A stretch of 61,008 nucleotides of DNA from Okeania sp. SIO2C9 (GTDB lineage: Bacteria > Cyanobacteriota > Cyanobacteriia > Cyanobacteriales > Microcoleaceae). Each line of letters starts with the position of its first letter. The first letter of the stretch is position 1. Positions 1-9,691 of the stretch are shown one piece after another. Below the pieces are notes generated by a model, which had not been told where the DNA came from, searched no databases, and worked only from the letters and a program-made list of their open reading frames with translations. The position numbers and the translations under genes are program-made. The stretch covers positions 72,697-133,704 of the forward strand of contig NZ_JAAHGO010000007.1 of the NCBI RefSeq assembly GCF_010672455.1, in the 5' to 3' direction.

Positions 1-2610
1 CATGGCTAAATTTTTCTTCAAGTACCCCTTAAGAAATTTTGTTTAGCTCAGAATTGTTCTAATTCAGAATATTACAAATACTTGATAAGTCTATCTAGTT
101 CAGGATGACTCAAATAACTGACCAGTTACAAAATTCTCAAACAATTACAAATCTAAAATGATTGACTTTTAATTCCCGGGTAGCGAGACTAGAATCTGTA
201 GAGGCTTTAAATTTTAATTATTCAATCTTAAAAAATAGACTGCTGCTCTTCTTATGAAGATATAGCTCATCATTTTCACCTAATAGTTCTTCATGGCTAA
301 ATTTTTCTTCAAGTACTCCTTAATAAATTTTGTTTAACTCATAATTGTTCTAATTCAGAATATTATAAATACTTGATAAGTCTATCTAGTTCAGGATGGC
401 TCAAATAACTGACCAGTTCAAAAATCATCAAACAATTTACTTAGCAAAAATGATTGACTTTTAATTTCCGGGTAGCGAGACTAGAATTTGTAGAGGCTTT
501 AAATTTTAATTATTCAATCTTAAAAAATAGACTGCTGCTCTTCTTATGAAGATATAGCTCATAACTTTCACCGAATAATTCTTCATGGCTAAATTTTTCT
601 TCAAGTACTCCTTAATAAATTTTGTTTAACTCACAATTGTTCTAATTCTGAATATTACAAATACTTGATAATTCTATCTAGTAAATGATGACAGAAATAA
701 CTGAACAGTTCAAAAATCCTCAAACAATTTACTTAGCAAAAATGATTGACTTTTAAATGCATAACTTTTAACTTCCGGGTAGCAGCAATAGAATTTGTAG
801 AGCCTTGAAATTTTAGTTATTCAATCTTAAAAAATAGACTAAAAGCTGCTCTTCTTATCAATATATAGCTCATGATTTTCACCGAATAATTCTTCATAAC
901 CAATTTTTTCTTCAAGTACTCCTTAATAAATTTTGTGGAACTCACAATTGTTCTAATTCAGAATATTACAAACAGTCTCTAAGTCTATCTAGTGGAGGAT
1001 GACAGAAATAACTGACAGTTAAAAAATCCTCAAACAATTTACTTAGCAAAAATGATTGAATTTTAAATGCTAGACTTTTAACTTCCTGGTAGCAGCAATA
1101 GAATTTGTAGAGCCTTGAAATTTTAATTATTCAATCTTAAAAAATAGACTAAAAGCTGCTCTTCTTATCAATATATAGCTCATAATTTTCACCGAATAAT
1201 TCTTCATAACCAATTTTTTCTCCAAGTACTCCTTAATAAATTTTGTGGAACTCACAATTGTTCTAATTCAGAATATTACAAACAGTCTCTAAGTCTATCT
1301 AGTGGAGGATGACAGAAATAACTGACAGTTAAAAAATCCTCAAACAATTTACTTAGCAAAAATGATTGACTTTTAAATGATAGACTTTTAATTTCCGGGT
1401 AGCGACAGTAGAATCTGTAGAGGCTTTAAATTTTAATTATTCAATCTTAAAAAATAGACTGCTGCTCTTCTTCTGAAGATATAGCCGAGGATTTTCACCG
1501 AATAATTCTTCATGGCTAAATTTTTCTTCAAGTACTCCTTAATAAATTTTGTTTAACTCACAATTGTACTAATTCAGAATATTACAAATACTTGATAAGT
1601 CTATCTAGTTCAGGATGACTCAAATAACTGACCAGTTACAAAATCCTCAAACAATTTACTTAGCAAAAATGATTGACTTTTAATTTCCGGGTAGCGACAG
1701 TAGAATCTGTAGAGGCTTTAAATTTTAATTATTCAATCTTAAAAAATAGACTGCTGCTCTTCTTACGAAGATAGAGCCGAGGGTTTTCACCGAATAATTC
1801 TTCATTACCAAATTTTTCTTCAAGTACTCCTTAAGAAATTTTGTTTAACTCACAATTGTTCTAATTCAGAATATTACAAATACTTGATAAGTCTATCTAG
1901 TGCAGGATGACTCAAATAACTGACCAGTTACAAAATTCTCAAACAATTTACTTAGCAAAAATGATTGACTTTTAATTTCCGGGTAGCGAGACTAGAATTT
2001 GTAGAGGCTTTAAATTTTAATTATTCAATCTTAAAAAATAGACTGCTGCTCTTCTTATGAAGATATAGCTCATCATTTTCACCGAATAATTCTTCATTAC
2101 CAAATTTTTCTTCAAGTACTCCTTAAGAAATTTTGTTTAACTCACAATTGTTCTAATTCAGAATATTACAAATACTTGATAAGTCTATCTAGTGCAGGAT
2201 GACTCAAATAACTGACCAGTTACAAAATTCTCAAACAATTTACTTAGCAAAAATGATTGACTTTTAAATGCATAACTTTTAACTTCCGGGTAGCGACACT
2301 AGAATCTGTAGAGGCTTTAAATTTTAATTATTCAATCTTAAAAAATAGACTAAAAGCTGCTGAAAATTATGAAGATATAGCCGAGGGTTTTCACCGAATA
2401 ATTCTTCATGGCTAAATTTTTCTTCAAGTACTCCTTAATAAATTTTGTTTAACTCACAATTGTACTAATTCAGAATATTACAAATACTTGATAAGTCTAT
2501 CTAGTGCAGGATGACTCAAATAACTGACCAGTTACAAAATTCTCAAACAATTTACTTAGCAAAAATGATGGACTTTTAAATGCTAAACTTGTGACTTCCG
2601 CGTAGCGACA
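1..2610. repeat. Tandem array of a ~292/311-bp non-coding unit, about 9 copies
   Basis: Unit starts are visible at 1, 292, 584, 895, 1205, 1511, 1803, 2095 and 2407, giving periods of 291, 292, 311, 310, 306, 292, 292 and 312; the last copy is partial and fades near 2610. The longer units carry about 14-20 extra bases after 'GATTGACTTTTAA', a partial duplication of ACTTTTAA. Neighbouring units are the most alike (895/1205 and 1803/2095), as expected from unequal exchange. Each unit is AT-rich with stops in all frames. A small hairpin, TCTTC-TTAT-GAAGA, recurs; in some units its loop changes while the stem is kept, in others (895, 1205 and 2095 units) the stem is lost. Function unknown. Confidence 0.95.
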
Positions 2611-2715
2611 CTTGCCAATCAACTTTTATATATTTTCATCTTTATAGTTGGCAAACGATCGCTATCCTAATTAGACTAATAGCTGATTTTTGTCTACCTT
2701 TAACAACAAATAATT

Positions 2716-3675
2716 ATGTCTTCAAACCTACCCAATAGTTGGTTTCGCGTTGCCAGAAGTCAAGAACTATCTACCAAAGAAGTCATACCACTTCATTACT
2801 TCGGAAAAGACTTCGTACTATTTCGTACAGAAGATGGTAAATCTCATATTTTTGATGCTCACTGCCCCCACTTAGGTGCTAACCTTGCCCATGGAGGTAG
2901 AATTGAAGGCCAAACAATGAGATGTCCTTACCACGGTTGGTTTTGGGACACAAATGGAGATTGCGCTCAGATACCCTATCCCAGCAAAGCCAAACCAAAA
3001 CTCAAAATCCAGAGTTGGCCTGTTATAGAAGTCAATGGTCTAATAATGATGTATTACCATCATCAAGGAAAACTGCCTGACTGGAAAATCCCTCAAATAC
3101 CAGAACTCAATTCCCTTGAATGGACTCCCCTACGTTTAGTCCGTCAATGGAAAGTAAAGACCACCCTTCAGGATTATATGGATAATAGTGTAGATGTATC
3201 TCATTTATACAATTTGCACAGTCGTACCTTCAAAAGCGCTCATAGTCATGGCGTTCAAATCGACGGCCCGATTTTAACCCATAGAATGTCTCAAAAATAT
3301 AATCTATCTTCTTTAGCAGCAGGAAAATTAGTATTAGAAGATGGTTCAGTTACTACCATTTATTACGGACCTGCTTATGATGTTAGTTTTTACTGGACTG
3401 AAGGAAAATTAAAGTTAGGTTTATTGACTATTTTTACAGGTACACCAATAGACAAAGAGCATCTTGATATTTCAATTTATTATAGTGTGAAGAAAGTTTT
3501 ACCTTTTCCTTTAAGCTTAATTTTAAATAAGATGTTAAAACAAGATGTTTTAGAAACTTTTGAACAGGATGTCAATATTTTAGAGCATAAAACTAATATT
3601 AATAATCCACCTCTATATGAAGAAGATGGTCCGGTGCGTCAGTCTCGAAGTTGGGCGAGTCAATTCTACTCATAA
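2716..3675 (+). CDS. Rieske [2Fe-2S] non-haem iron oxygenase
   Basis: The N-terminal Rieske domain (about residues 8-110) has both cluster-binding pairs, C50-P-H52 and C70-P-Y-H73. The C-terminal catalytic domain has the mononuclear iron motif D160-x2-H163-x4-H168 in 'DNSVDVSHLYNLH'. At 319 residues it fits the single-component oxygenases related to aromatic-ring hydroxylases and sterol/ketosteroid hydroxylases, which need a separate reductase; none is encoded nearby, so it probably uses cellular ferredoxin. The substrate cannot be read from sequence. It is a lone gene between the tandem array and repeat-rich DNA. An imperfect inverted repeat (TTGCCAA/TTGGCAA, about 2613-2655) lies in its upstream region. 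Confidence 0.9.
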   Translation: MSSNLPNSWFRVARSQELSTKEVIPLHYFGKDFVLFRTEDGKSHIFDAHCPHLGANLAHGGRIEGQTMRCPYHGWFWDTNGDCAQIPYPSKAKPKLKIQSWPVIEVNGLIMMYYHHQGKLPDWKIPQIPELNSLEWTPLRLVRQWKVKTTLQDYMDNSVDVSHLYNLHSRTFKSAHSHGVQIDGPILTHRMSQKYNLSSLAAGKLVLEDGSVTTIYYGPAYDVSFYWTEGKLKLGLLTIFTGTPIDKEHLDISIYYSVKKVLPFPLSLILNKMLKQDVLETFEQDVNILEHKTNINNPPLYEEDGPVRQSRSWASQFYS

Positions 3676-4819
3676 AATTATTTCATTTTTTCTTTGAAGA
3701 AGGAAAAAGGAAGAAGGAAGAAGGAAGAAGGAAAAGGAAATTACGTCAATGACCTAAAAATGGCTAAACCCCTTGATAATTAAGGATTTATCAAAATAAT
3801 ATGGGTCGCGCCACCCCGCCTTTTAAGGCGAAATATTTTTGGAGAGTTGCTCACGCATCCCCTACTTCCCCTCCTGGGAGGGGTTAGGGGTGGGTTAACT
3901 TCTGACTTCTGACTTCTGACTTCGTTAAGCCTTTTTGATATCAAAGACTCTTCCTGTCTATATTTGAGCCTATTTTCTACGCCTATTTTGTGTAAGTCCT
4001 ATTAGGAAAATTAGTGCGAGCATCTTGCTCGCGTTATGAATCATCATCATTACAACTGATAACTGAAATGACCTGATTCCTAACTATAGTGGCAACTTTT
4101 ATAAAACCAAAAGGTAAGCATTCAGCGGTCAGCTATCAGCCATCAGTTATTGCTTCTTTTTAGTTCTAAATAAAAGCTTTCTAATTGAGTAAGAATTAAA
4201 TTTTACGCCTAAAAGTTGGCTTTAAAGTCTATATCAGGACTTACGCAAATCGACTTTTAAACCACAATCTGTAGGGGCGAATGGCATTCGCCCTAGCTAT
4301 ATATAGAGCCTCTGGGTAAGTCCTGTATATATTAAAATCCCCTCATCAGAGCTGGGAGCTGACAGCTAATAGCTGAATGCTTACTCCAAAAGAAAAAGAC
4401 AAACCCAAAAAAAACTTTTTCCTATTTTTCCTTTCTTCAAGTTTAGCAAAGTTAAAAATAAAACAGCCTGTATGCAACTACAAGCTGTTAAAAATTTCCT
4501 CAAAATATTCTCTCAATTTCAGAGATAAATTTATCTAATTTTCTGGTGAATCACTGATAGTTATAACAAGCAAAATATATAAACCAAGCATGACAAAACT
4601 CTTAAACTCAGATATAGAGTTTTCAAATGAGATGTCAAACAAGAGTTAGTTATTTACTAACAGTAAAAAGTACGGCAAACCTTCTTACCTGTTCCCTGTT
4701 GCCTGTTGCCTGTTGCCTAAAAGCGGCCAGTTTTTTTGACGCAACTCAAATGAAATTACTATATAAGTAAGATTTTATCTTTTGCTATCTACATTTATAT
4801 CTTTTGCCATAACCGATAA
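3676..4819. other. Gene-free, repeat-rich spacer
   Basis: I see no convincing gene in these 1.1 kb. It holds a GAAGGAA mini-satellite (about 3700-3738), a triple GACTTCT repeat (about 3898-3924), the 91-bp MITE listed separately, and GTTGCCT repeats near 4700. These are low-complexity or dispersed sequences seen elsewhere in the window. Confidence 0.7.
4235..4325. mobile_element. 91-bp MITE with CAGGACTTAC terminal inverted repeats
   Basis: It starts CAGGACTTACGCA and ends GTAAGTCCTG, a perfect 10-bp terminal inverted repeat. The centre holds an imperfect palindrome (GTAGGGGCGAATGG followed by its near complement). A full-length copy of exactly 91 bp lies in the opposite orientation at 35902-35992. 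Half copies occur at about 37407-37470 and 59685-59720. No coding capacity. Confidence 0.85.
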
Positions 4820-5224
4820 CTATTTAACTGTCACTTTAGCACCTGCATCTTCTAATTGCTTCTTAATATCTTCAGCAGCTTCCTTAGCAATACCTTCTTT
4901 AATTGGCTTAGGTGCAGATTCTACCAAATCTTTCGCTTCTTTCAGACCCAAACCTGTAATGGCACGAACCACTTTAAGAATAGCAATTTTCTTATCTGAA
5001 GGAAACTCTTCAAGAATTGCATCAAACTCAGTTTGCTCTTCAGCTTCTTCTGCTGGAGCAGCAGCTCCTCCACCACCAGGCATACCCATAGGCATCATCA
5101 TACCACCAGCAGGAGCAGCAGCACTAACACCAAAAGCTTCTTCTATTTGTGAAACTAATTCAGATGCTTCGAGCAAAGAAAGAGACTTAAGTTGTTCTAG
5201 AATTTCATCAGTTTTTGCAGACAT
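4820..5224 (-). CDS. rplL: Large ribosomal subunit protein bL12 (L7/L12)
   Basis: This 134-residue protein forms the stalk that recruits translation factors. It has the N-terminal dimerisation helices (about 1-35), the flexible Ala/Pro/Gly/Met hinge (about 36-58, with [20 protein letters not shown]) and the globular C-terminal domain with the conserved '[19 protein letters not shown]' segment. It lies 144 bp downstream of rplJ and is the last gene of the ribosomal cluster. Length and composition are standard for cyanobacteria. Confidence 0.98.
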   Translation of the reverse strand: MSAKTDEILEQLKSLSLLEASELVSQIEEAFGVSAAAPAGGMMMPMGMPGGGGAAAPAEEAEEQTEFDAILEEFPSDKKIAILKVVRAITGLGLKEAKDLVESAPKPIKEGIAKEAAEDIKKQLEDAGAKVTVK

Positions 5225-5368
5225 TAGTAATCTCCTATTTTTTGTTAGTTTGCAATTATTTTTTTCCTAGAATTTTGACTTTTTATTACCTTAAATATAG
5301 TTAAATTACTGGAATTATTCTCATAATAAAACTCATAGAATATTAGTCAAAAATTCATGTTGTTTGTC

Positions 5369-5941
5369 TTAGGCACCATCGCCTTGTTGTTCTTTTTCTG
5401 AGATTGCTTTAATAGCTCTATTTACAGAAGCTGGAACCTCATTAATACCAGTGGCAAGTTGAGTAGGTACAGCATTTAGACCAACAGCCAACTTAGTTGC
5501 TATACTGTTGAGAGCACCAGCAACTTGAGCAAGTAACTCTTCCTTGGATGGTAGATCGGCGATCGCTTTAACCTGGTCTTGATCCAGCAGTCGCCCTTCC
5601 ATCACCCCACCCTTAAATTCTGTTTTTTTGGTGGTTTTTTGGAATTCTTGGTACGCTTTGATAGCACCGCCGATATCATCTTTCAGGAATAAGAAAGCAT
5701 TCGATCCGGCCAACAACTGTTCCATAGGTTGCCAGTTGGGATCTTCTTTAACTGCTATTCCGATCAGAGTATTTTTAGCTACACTGCAACAGCTACCAGT
5801 AGGCAGTAGTCGTCTACGCAGGTCTGTAATTTCTGCCACGGATAGTCCGTGATAATCAACTACAAGTGCAAGCTGACTTTCACTCAAGTTTTGCTTGATG
5901 TCTGCCAACATCTCTTGTTTTTGTTCTTTAGTTTTGCCCAT
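5369..5941 (-). CDS. rplJ: Large ribosomal subunit protein uL10
   Basis: uL10 anchors the L7/L12 dimers to 23S rRNA. The N-terminal 'MGKTKEQKQEML' and the segment 'LVVDYHGLSVAEITDLRRRL' are typical; the C-terminal helices bind L12. I chose the ATG at 5941 because AGGAGG sits 8 nt upstream; an in-frame GTG at 5950 would overlap that site. That gives 190 residues. It lies between rplA and rplL, behind a structured leader that probably controls it. Confidence 0.97.
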   Translation of the reverse strand: MGKTKEQKQEMLADIKQNLSESQLALVVDYHGLSVAEITDLRRRLLPTGSCCSVAKNTLIGIAVKEDPNWQPMEQLLAGSNAFLFLKDDIGGAIKAYQEFQKTTKKTEFKGGVMEGRLLDQDQVKAIADLPSKEELLAQVAGALNSIATKLAVGLNAVPTQLATGINEVPASVNRAIKAISEKEQQGDGA

Positions 5942-5959
5942 ATTGATCACCTCCTTGAC

Positions 5960-6140
5960 AAACCAAAAACCCTGGCGGACTATACTATCTGCCAGGGTAA
6001 AGAATTATGAATCCAAAACAAGTAACTTATTAAAGATTTCGACAAAAATCCCCTATGCTTGTTTTTGAATTGTTAATCCTTGAACCTCGGCAGGAAATTA
6101 AGCTATTAGCACCTGCTGTCTTAAGCTCTTTGATTTTGAT
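5960..6140 (-). promoter_or_regulatory. Probable L10 leader with attenuator-like hairpin
   Basis: Just upstream of rplJ the minus strand carries CCCTGGC...GCCAGGG (5970-5997), a 7-bp stem followed at once by a T run, so it looks like an intrinsic terminator placed before the rplJ ribosome binding site. Further upstream (about 6085-6120) the conserved-looking block GCAGGTGCTAATAG...CTGCCGAGG resembles L10-leader RNA, which binds L10 or the L10-L12 complex and shuts down rplJL. The outer boundary is a guess. Confidence 0.65.
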
Positions 6141-6239
6141 TATTTTAGCTTGAGAAATCTTATTTAACTAGATCTCAGCATTTAGCCATTAGCCATCAGC
6201 TTTTATCACTTTGGGTAAAAATACCAGGCTTACGAACAG

Positions 6240-6300
6240 CCGGATGGCCTTCGGAGGAGTTAAAATATCCTTTCCGTTCCGGAATGTTCCGCAAACGAAG
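6240..6300. repeat. Dispersed palindromic repeat
   Basis: The minus strand reads CGTTTGCGGAACATTCCGGA, then ACGGAAAGGATATTTTAACTCCTCC and CATCCGGCT. A diverged plus-strand copy lies at about 17968-18035. It contains TTCC/GGAA hairpin cores similar to those of the 24-nt units inside the tnpB relic at 26-27 kb. Non-coding. Confidence 0.6.
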
Positions 6301-6377
6301 CCATTTCAAAAAAAACCTGCTGAAAGCTGACCGCTGACCGCTGACCGCTTATTTAAATAGAGTGATATACTCCCACA

Positions 6378-6524
6378 CTAACCATTCGGTATAGTGTTGG
6401 CTTCTCGTTTCACGGCCCCGGTACCCCGTCGGACTCCACGAGCTTTAAGGACGGGATGCCCCGCCGCCCTATTTTTTATATTTATTGCGGCATTGAAGTC
6501 ACGATCTATTAATTTACAGTCGAT
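6378..6524 (-). pseudogene. 3' remnant of a tnpB gene (IS200/IS605 group)
   Basis: The minus strand encodes IDCKLIDRDFNAAINIKNRA followed by AGHPVLKARGVRRGTG and a stop. 'DRDFNAA' is the last RuvC catalytic motif of TnpB and 'GHPVLKARG' a usual cyanobacterial TnpB tail. An in-frame TGA precedes the fragment, and nothing more of the gene is left before rplA. It is an orphan 3' end lodged between rplA and rplJ, so it now lies inside the ribosomal transcription unit. Confidence 0.8.
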
Positions 6525-6575
6525 TCATCCCACGCAAAATCAGAGATTATGGCGTGGGGCTTCTCGACGATTTAG

Positions 6576-7292
6576 CTAAGCTTCTGCTTCTAATTTTAGA
6601 TCCCGCAAGGCACTAACTTCAATTTCAATTGATGGTCCCATTGTTGCTGATACATATATACTACGCCAATAGCGACCTTTTGCACCAGAAGGACGGTTAC
6701 GGTCAATACAATCTTGTAAAGCCTTTAAGTTGATCAGTAAATCTTCTGCAGAAAAAGAAGCTTTACCAAACATAACATGAACTATACCTGTCCGGTCGGC
6801 TCTAAATTCTAACTTACCTGCCTTAAATTCGTCAATAGCTTGTGCCAGATCGAAAGTTACAGTACCGCCTTTAGGAGATGGCATTAAACCTCTCGGTCCT
6901 AATAAACGTCCTAGTTTGGCTACTTGAGGCATCACATCAGGTGTAGCGATCAACGTGTCAAAATCCATCATCCCTTTGCTAATTTCTTCAATTAGCTCTT
7001 CCGACCCAGCTAAGTCAGCTCCTGCGGCCAGAGCTTCGTTAACTTTTTCACCTTTGGCAATGACTGCAATTCGGACTGTTTGACCAGTTCCTTTGGGTAG
7101 AGCTACTGTAGTTCGTAGCTGTTGATCTGTATACTTAGGATCGATCCCTAGGCGAATATGAGCTTCTGCTGCTTCTGAAAATTTTGCTGTAGCTGTTTCT
7201 TTTAAAAGTTGAAGCGCCTCTTGAGGTTCATAAGGTCGCTCTTCTACTTTTTTTCTGAGTTCTTCTAATCTACGAGAGACTTTTTTTGGCAT
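6576..7292 (-). CDS. rplA: Large ribosomal subunit protein uL1
   Basis: This 238-residue protein binds 23S rRNA at the L1 stalk and helps release E-site tRNA; in many bacteria it also represses its own operon. The diagnostic segments '[21 protein letters not shown]', '[34 protein letters not shown]' (quoted in part by name only) and the C-terminal '[15 protein letters not shown]' are present. Length is standard. It lies 115 bp downstream of rplK; the gap to rplJ is enlarged by a tnpB remnant and a dispersed repeat. Confidence 0.98.
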   Translation of the reverse strand: MPKKVSRRLEELRKKVEERPYEPQEALQLLKETATAKFSEAAEAHIRLGIDPKYTDQQLRTTVALPKGTGQTVRIAVIAKGEKVNEALAAGADLAGSEELIEEISKGMMDFDTLIATPDVMPQVAKLGRLLGPRGLMPSPKGGTVTFDLAQAIDEFKAGKLEFRADRTGIVHVMFGKASFSAEDLLINLKALQDCIDRNRPSGAKGRYWRSIYVSATMGPSIEIEVSALRDLKLEAEA

Positions 7293-7407
7293 TTTATTCT
7301 CCTGGGGTACTTAACGAAGCTCTACTTCTCCCCCTAATATCAATTTACTGTTGTTTCTATTTCTAATTTAGAATGCAGATATTTCGGGACTAGATTAATT
7401 AATCAAA

Positions 7408-7833
7408 TCAATCTGCAATAGTAATACCCATATTTCTAGCTGTGCCTGCTACAATTTTCATCGCAGCTTCAATGTCATTGGCATTGAGGTCTGGCATTTT
7501 TGTTTGGGCTATTTCTTGCAATTGAGCTTGTGTAATTGAGCCTACCTTTGTACGATTTGGTTCACTTGAACCACGTTCTACACCTGCTGCTTTTTTAATT
7601 AAGACTGCAGCAGGAGGGGTTTTCAGAACAAAAGTAAAACTACGGTCTTCATAAACTGAGATTTCTACTGGAACTACTGTACCAGCTTGGTCTACAGTTT
7701 TGGCGTTATACTCTTTACAAAACGCCATAATATTCACACCATGCTGACCTAAAGCAGGACCTATAGGTGGAGAAGGGTTAGCCTTTCCCGCCGTAATAGC
7801 CAACTTGATCAGCGCCACGACTTTTTTTGCCAT
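7408..7833 (-). CDS. rplK: Large ribosomal subunit protein uL11
   Basis: uL11 (141 residues) forms the GTPase-associated centre with 23S rRNA. The proline-rich N-terminal '[20 protein letters not shown]' is the family signature, and the C-terminal RNA-binding domain '[20 protein letters not shown]' is complete. Its ATG overlaps the nusG stop by one base (TAATG), so the two are probably translationally coupled. Confidence 0.98.
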   Translation of the reverse strand: MAKKVVALIKLAITAGKANPSPPIGPALGQHGVNIMAFCKEYNAKTVDQAGTVVPVEISVYEDRSFTFVLKTPPAAVLIKKAAGVERGSSEPNRTKVGSITQAQLQEIAQTKMPDLNANDIEAAMKIVAGTARNMGITIAD

Positions 7834-8507
7834 TATTTATGCTTTTCTACCTGATTAAACTCTAGTTCTACTGGCGTATCTCGTCCAAAAATGGATAATA
7901 GCGCTTTTAGTTTACTTCTTTCTGGACTTACTTCAATTACATCACCTTCAAAGTCTTTGAATGGCCCTGAGAGCACTGTAATATGATCTCCTTCTGCCAC
8001 TGTTACCTTGAGCATTGGCTCTTGCTCTTGAGCTCGTTTAAAGACCCTTTCTACTTCTGAAGGACTCAGTGGTAAAGGTTTAACATGACCACGACCTCTT
8101 CCGTAGCGACGCTTTTGTTCAGCCCCTACAAAGTTAATCACATTTGGGGTACCTTTGACAACCTGCCATGCTTCGTCATCAATTGTCCATTTTTTTTGTT
8201 CCTCTATCCAATTTAGCCTCATTTGTACTAATACATAGCCAGGAAAAACTTTTTCTTCACTATGTTGGCGACTGCCATCTTTACGAAGCCTAACTGCGGG
8301 TGTATGAGGTATTTCTATTTTAAATATTTTATCTGCAACATCAAGAGTTTGAATACGCTGGGTTAAATTAGCCTTAACTCGTTTTTCGCAACCAGAGGCA
8401 ACTTGTACTGCATACCACCGTAATTCTCCTTTGAGAAACTCTCTGGGCTTTTCTTCCCCCTGGTTTGATTGCGTTGTGTCTTGTGTTTCTTCAGGATATA
8501 ATTTCAT
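7833..8507 (-). CDS. nusG: Transcription termination/antitermination factor NusG
   Basis: NusG binds the RNA polymerase clamp and links it to Rho or ribosomes. The NGN domain starts at '[19 protein letters not shown]', and the C-terminal KOW domain has '[20 protein letters not shown]'. I prefer the ATG at 8507 ([10 protein letters not shown]): it overlaps the secE stop as ATGA, the usual coupled arrangement. A longer form from 8531 would overlap secE by 28 bp. The N-terminal acidic extension before the NGN domain is common in cyanobacteria. Confidence 0.95.
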   Translation of the reverse strand: MKLYPEETQDTTQSNQGEEKPREFLKGELRWYAVQVASGCEKRVKANLTQRIQTLDVADKIFKIEIPHTPAVRLRKDGSRQHSEEKVFPGYVLVQMRLNWIEEQKKWTIDDEAWQVVKGTPNVINFVGAEQKRRYGRGRGHVKPLPLSPSEVERVFKRAQEQEPMLKVTVAEGDHITVLSGPFKDFEGDVIEVSPERSKLKALLSIFGRDTPVELEFNQVEKHK

Positions 8508-8728
8508 CCAAACACCACCCCAGCTGCCCAACTAAAGAACTCATCTACTAGATAAATGATTGTTGCCGAGAGAATAACCATTAACAGTACAGCAACAGAC
8601 TCACTGATGAGCTGCTCTCTGCTTGGCCATACTACTTTATCTAGTTCTTCTTTTGTTTCTTTGAAAAAAGCTAGAAGCTGGAAACTTTCCTTGTTTTCTT
8701 GTACTCTAACTTCCTCTTTTTTGGCCAC
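8504..8728 (-). CDS. secE: Preprotein translocase subunit SecE
   Basis: A 74-residue SecE with one C-terminal membrane helix ('VAVLLMVILSATIIYLVDEFFSW'). The amphipathic signature 'FFKETKEELDKVVWPSREQL' precedes it. SecE clamps SecY in the SecYEG translocon. It is the first gene of the secE-nusG-rplK-rplA-rplJ-rplL string and overlaps nusG by 4 bp. Confidence 0.97.
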   Translation of the reverse strand: MAKKEEVRVQENKESFQLLAFFKETKEELDKVVWPSREQLISESVAVLLMVILSATIIYLVDEFFSWAAGVVFG

Positions 8729-9134
8729 AATAACTTATCTCCCTAAGTTTTGGATTTTCAATTTATTTACTTATACTTAATTGTTGGGATTTTTTACTGT
8801 ATTTACTGTATAGTCTTCCCAAATACTATTGCTAATGGTTGTTTTATAGATTCAGATTCTTAGTTCATCGGTAGGACTTAGAATCTCAAGGAAGATTCTG
8901 ATAATATTACATTTATACACTGGAGTCTCAGCAATCTACTTACTATAGCACAAATATTGTCCGCAATGAATAACTGCTTTTGATGTCACCGACAGCAGTA
9001 AAATTCCCATAGAAATCATTAGGAAACCTTTGCCTTAGTAAAAATTCTCTATACAAAAATATTATTGGTTAATTTGGGTAGATATAAAAATATCTACGAT
9101 GAAAGAATATTTTTAATTAATTTTCAGTATTAAG
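8729..9134. other. Upstream region of secE
   Basis: AT-rich spacer of about 400 bp between tRNA-Trp and secE, without a recognisable gene. It probably holds the promoter of the secE-rplL cluster. I see an imperfect TCTTAGT/ACTTAGAAT pairing near 8857-8885 but cannot assign a function. Confidence 0.4.
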
Positions 9135-9207
9135 CGCGCCCTGGAGGACTCGAACCCCCGACATCAGGTTTTGGAGACCTGCGTTCTACCAACTGAACTA
9201 AGAGCGC
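9135..9207 (-). tRNA. trnW: tRNA-Trp (CCA)
   Basis: The minus strand folds into a 73-nt cloverleaf. The acceptor stem GCGCTCT/AGGGCGC has one G-U pair and discriminator G73, the D arm holds TAGTTCAGTTGGTAGA, the anticodon loop is TCTCCAAAA with anticodon CCA, and the T arm has GGTTCGAGTCC. The 3' CCA is not encoded. Its place upstream of secE is usual in cyanobacteria and other bacteria. Confidence 0.97.
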
Positions 9208-9307
9208 ATCGTTGAGGCCTTAGATTAAATCTTAATGACCTCTACTTTATCTAGTATAACATAACTTTTCATCAAGTTCCAAATAATTTCTTAAACTATC
9301 TTGGAGA

Positions 9308-9691
9308 CTATAAAGGACGATCGAATCTTTGCTTGACACGGGTGGCCTTACCAATACGTTCTCTCAAGTAGTAAAGTTTAGCTCTACGCACCTTACCTCG
9401 ACGGATTAGTTTTATACTAGCAATTCTAGGAGAATGAAGCAGAAATACCCTTTCTACTCCTACACCCTGGAAAACACGACGGACTGTAATAGTTTCATTG
9501 ATTCCTCCATTCCGCATGGAAATTACAGTACCTTCGTAGGGCTGGACTCTTTCTTTTCCTCCTTCTATAATTTTGACTCCGACTCTTACAGTGTCACCTA
9601 CATAAATTTGAGGCAATTTCTTTTTTGAGCCTTGTTTGAGGTTTTCTATTTCCTCGGCTTCAATTGAGCGAATAATTTCTTGGGCTGTCAT
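9308..9691 (-). CDS. rplS: Large ribosomal subunit protein bL19
   Basis: This 127-residue protein sits at the 30S-50S interface. Signatures are '[20 protein letters not shown]', '[20 protein letters not shown]' and '[20 protein letters not shown]'. A short N-terminal extension (about 1-20) before the L19 core is typical of cyanobacteria. It is followed downstream by tRNA-Trp on the same strand. Confidence 0.97.
   Translation of the reverse strand: MTAQEIIRSIEAEEIENLKQGSKKKLPQIYVGDTVRVGVKIIEGGKERVQPYEGTVISMRNGGINETITVRRVFQGVGVERVFLLHSPRIASIKLIRRGKVRRAKLYYLRERIGKATRVKQRFDRPL

Noticed and set aside
1-2610. CRISPR array
   Set aside because: Units are ~300 bp throughout and similar over their full length; no short repeat/unique spacer alternation and no cas genes.
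4782-5270. Plus-strand open frame across rplL
   Set aside because: Pure antisense shadow of rplL; low-complexity Ala/Pro/Ser stretch mirrors the L12 hinge.
6394-6579. Plus-strand 61-codon frame with 'LKSRSINLQSIHPT'
   Set aside because: It is the complement of the tnpB 3' remnant, whose minus-strand translation contains the RuvC-III motif.
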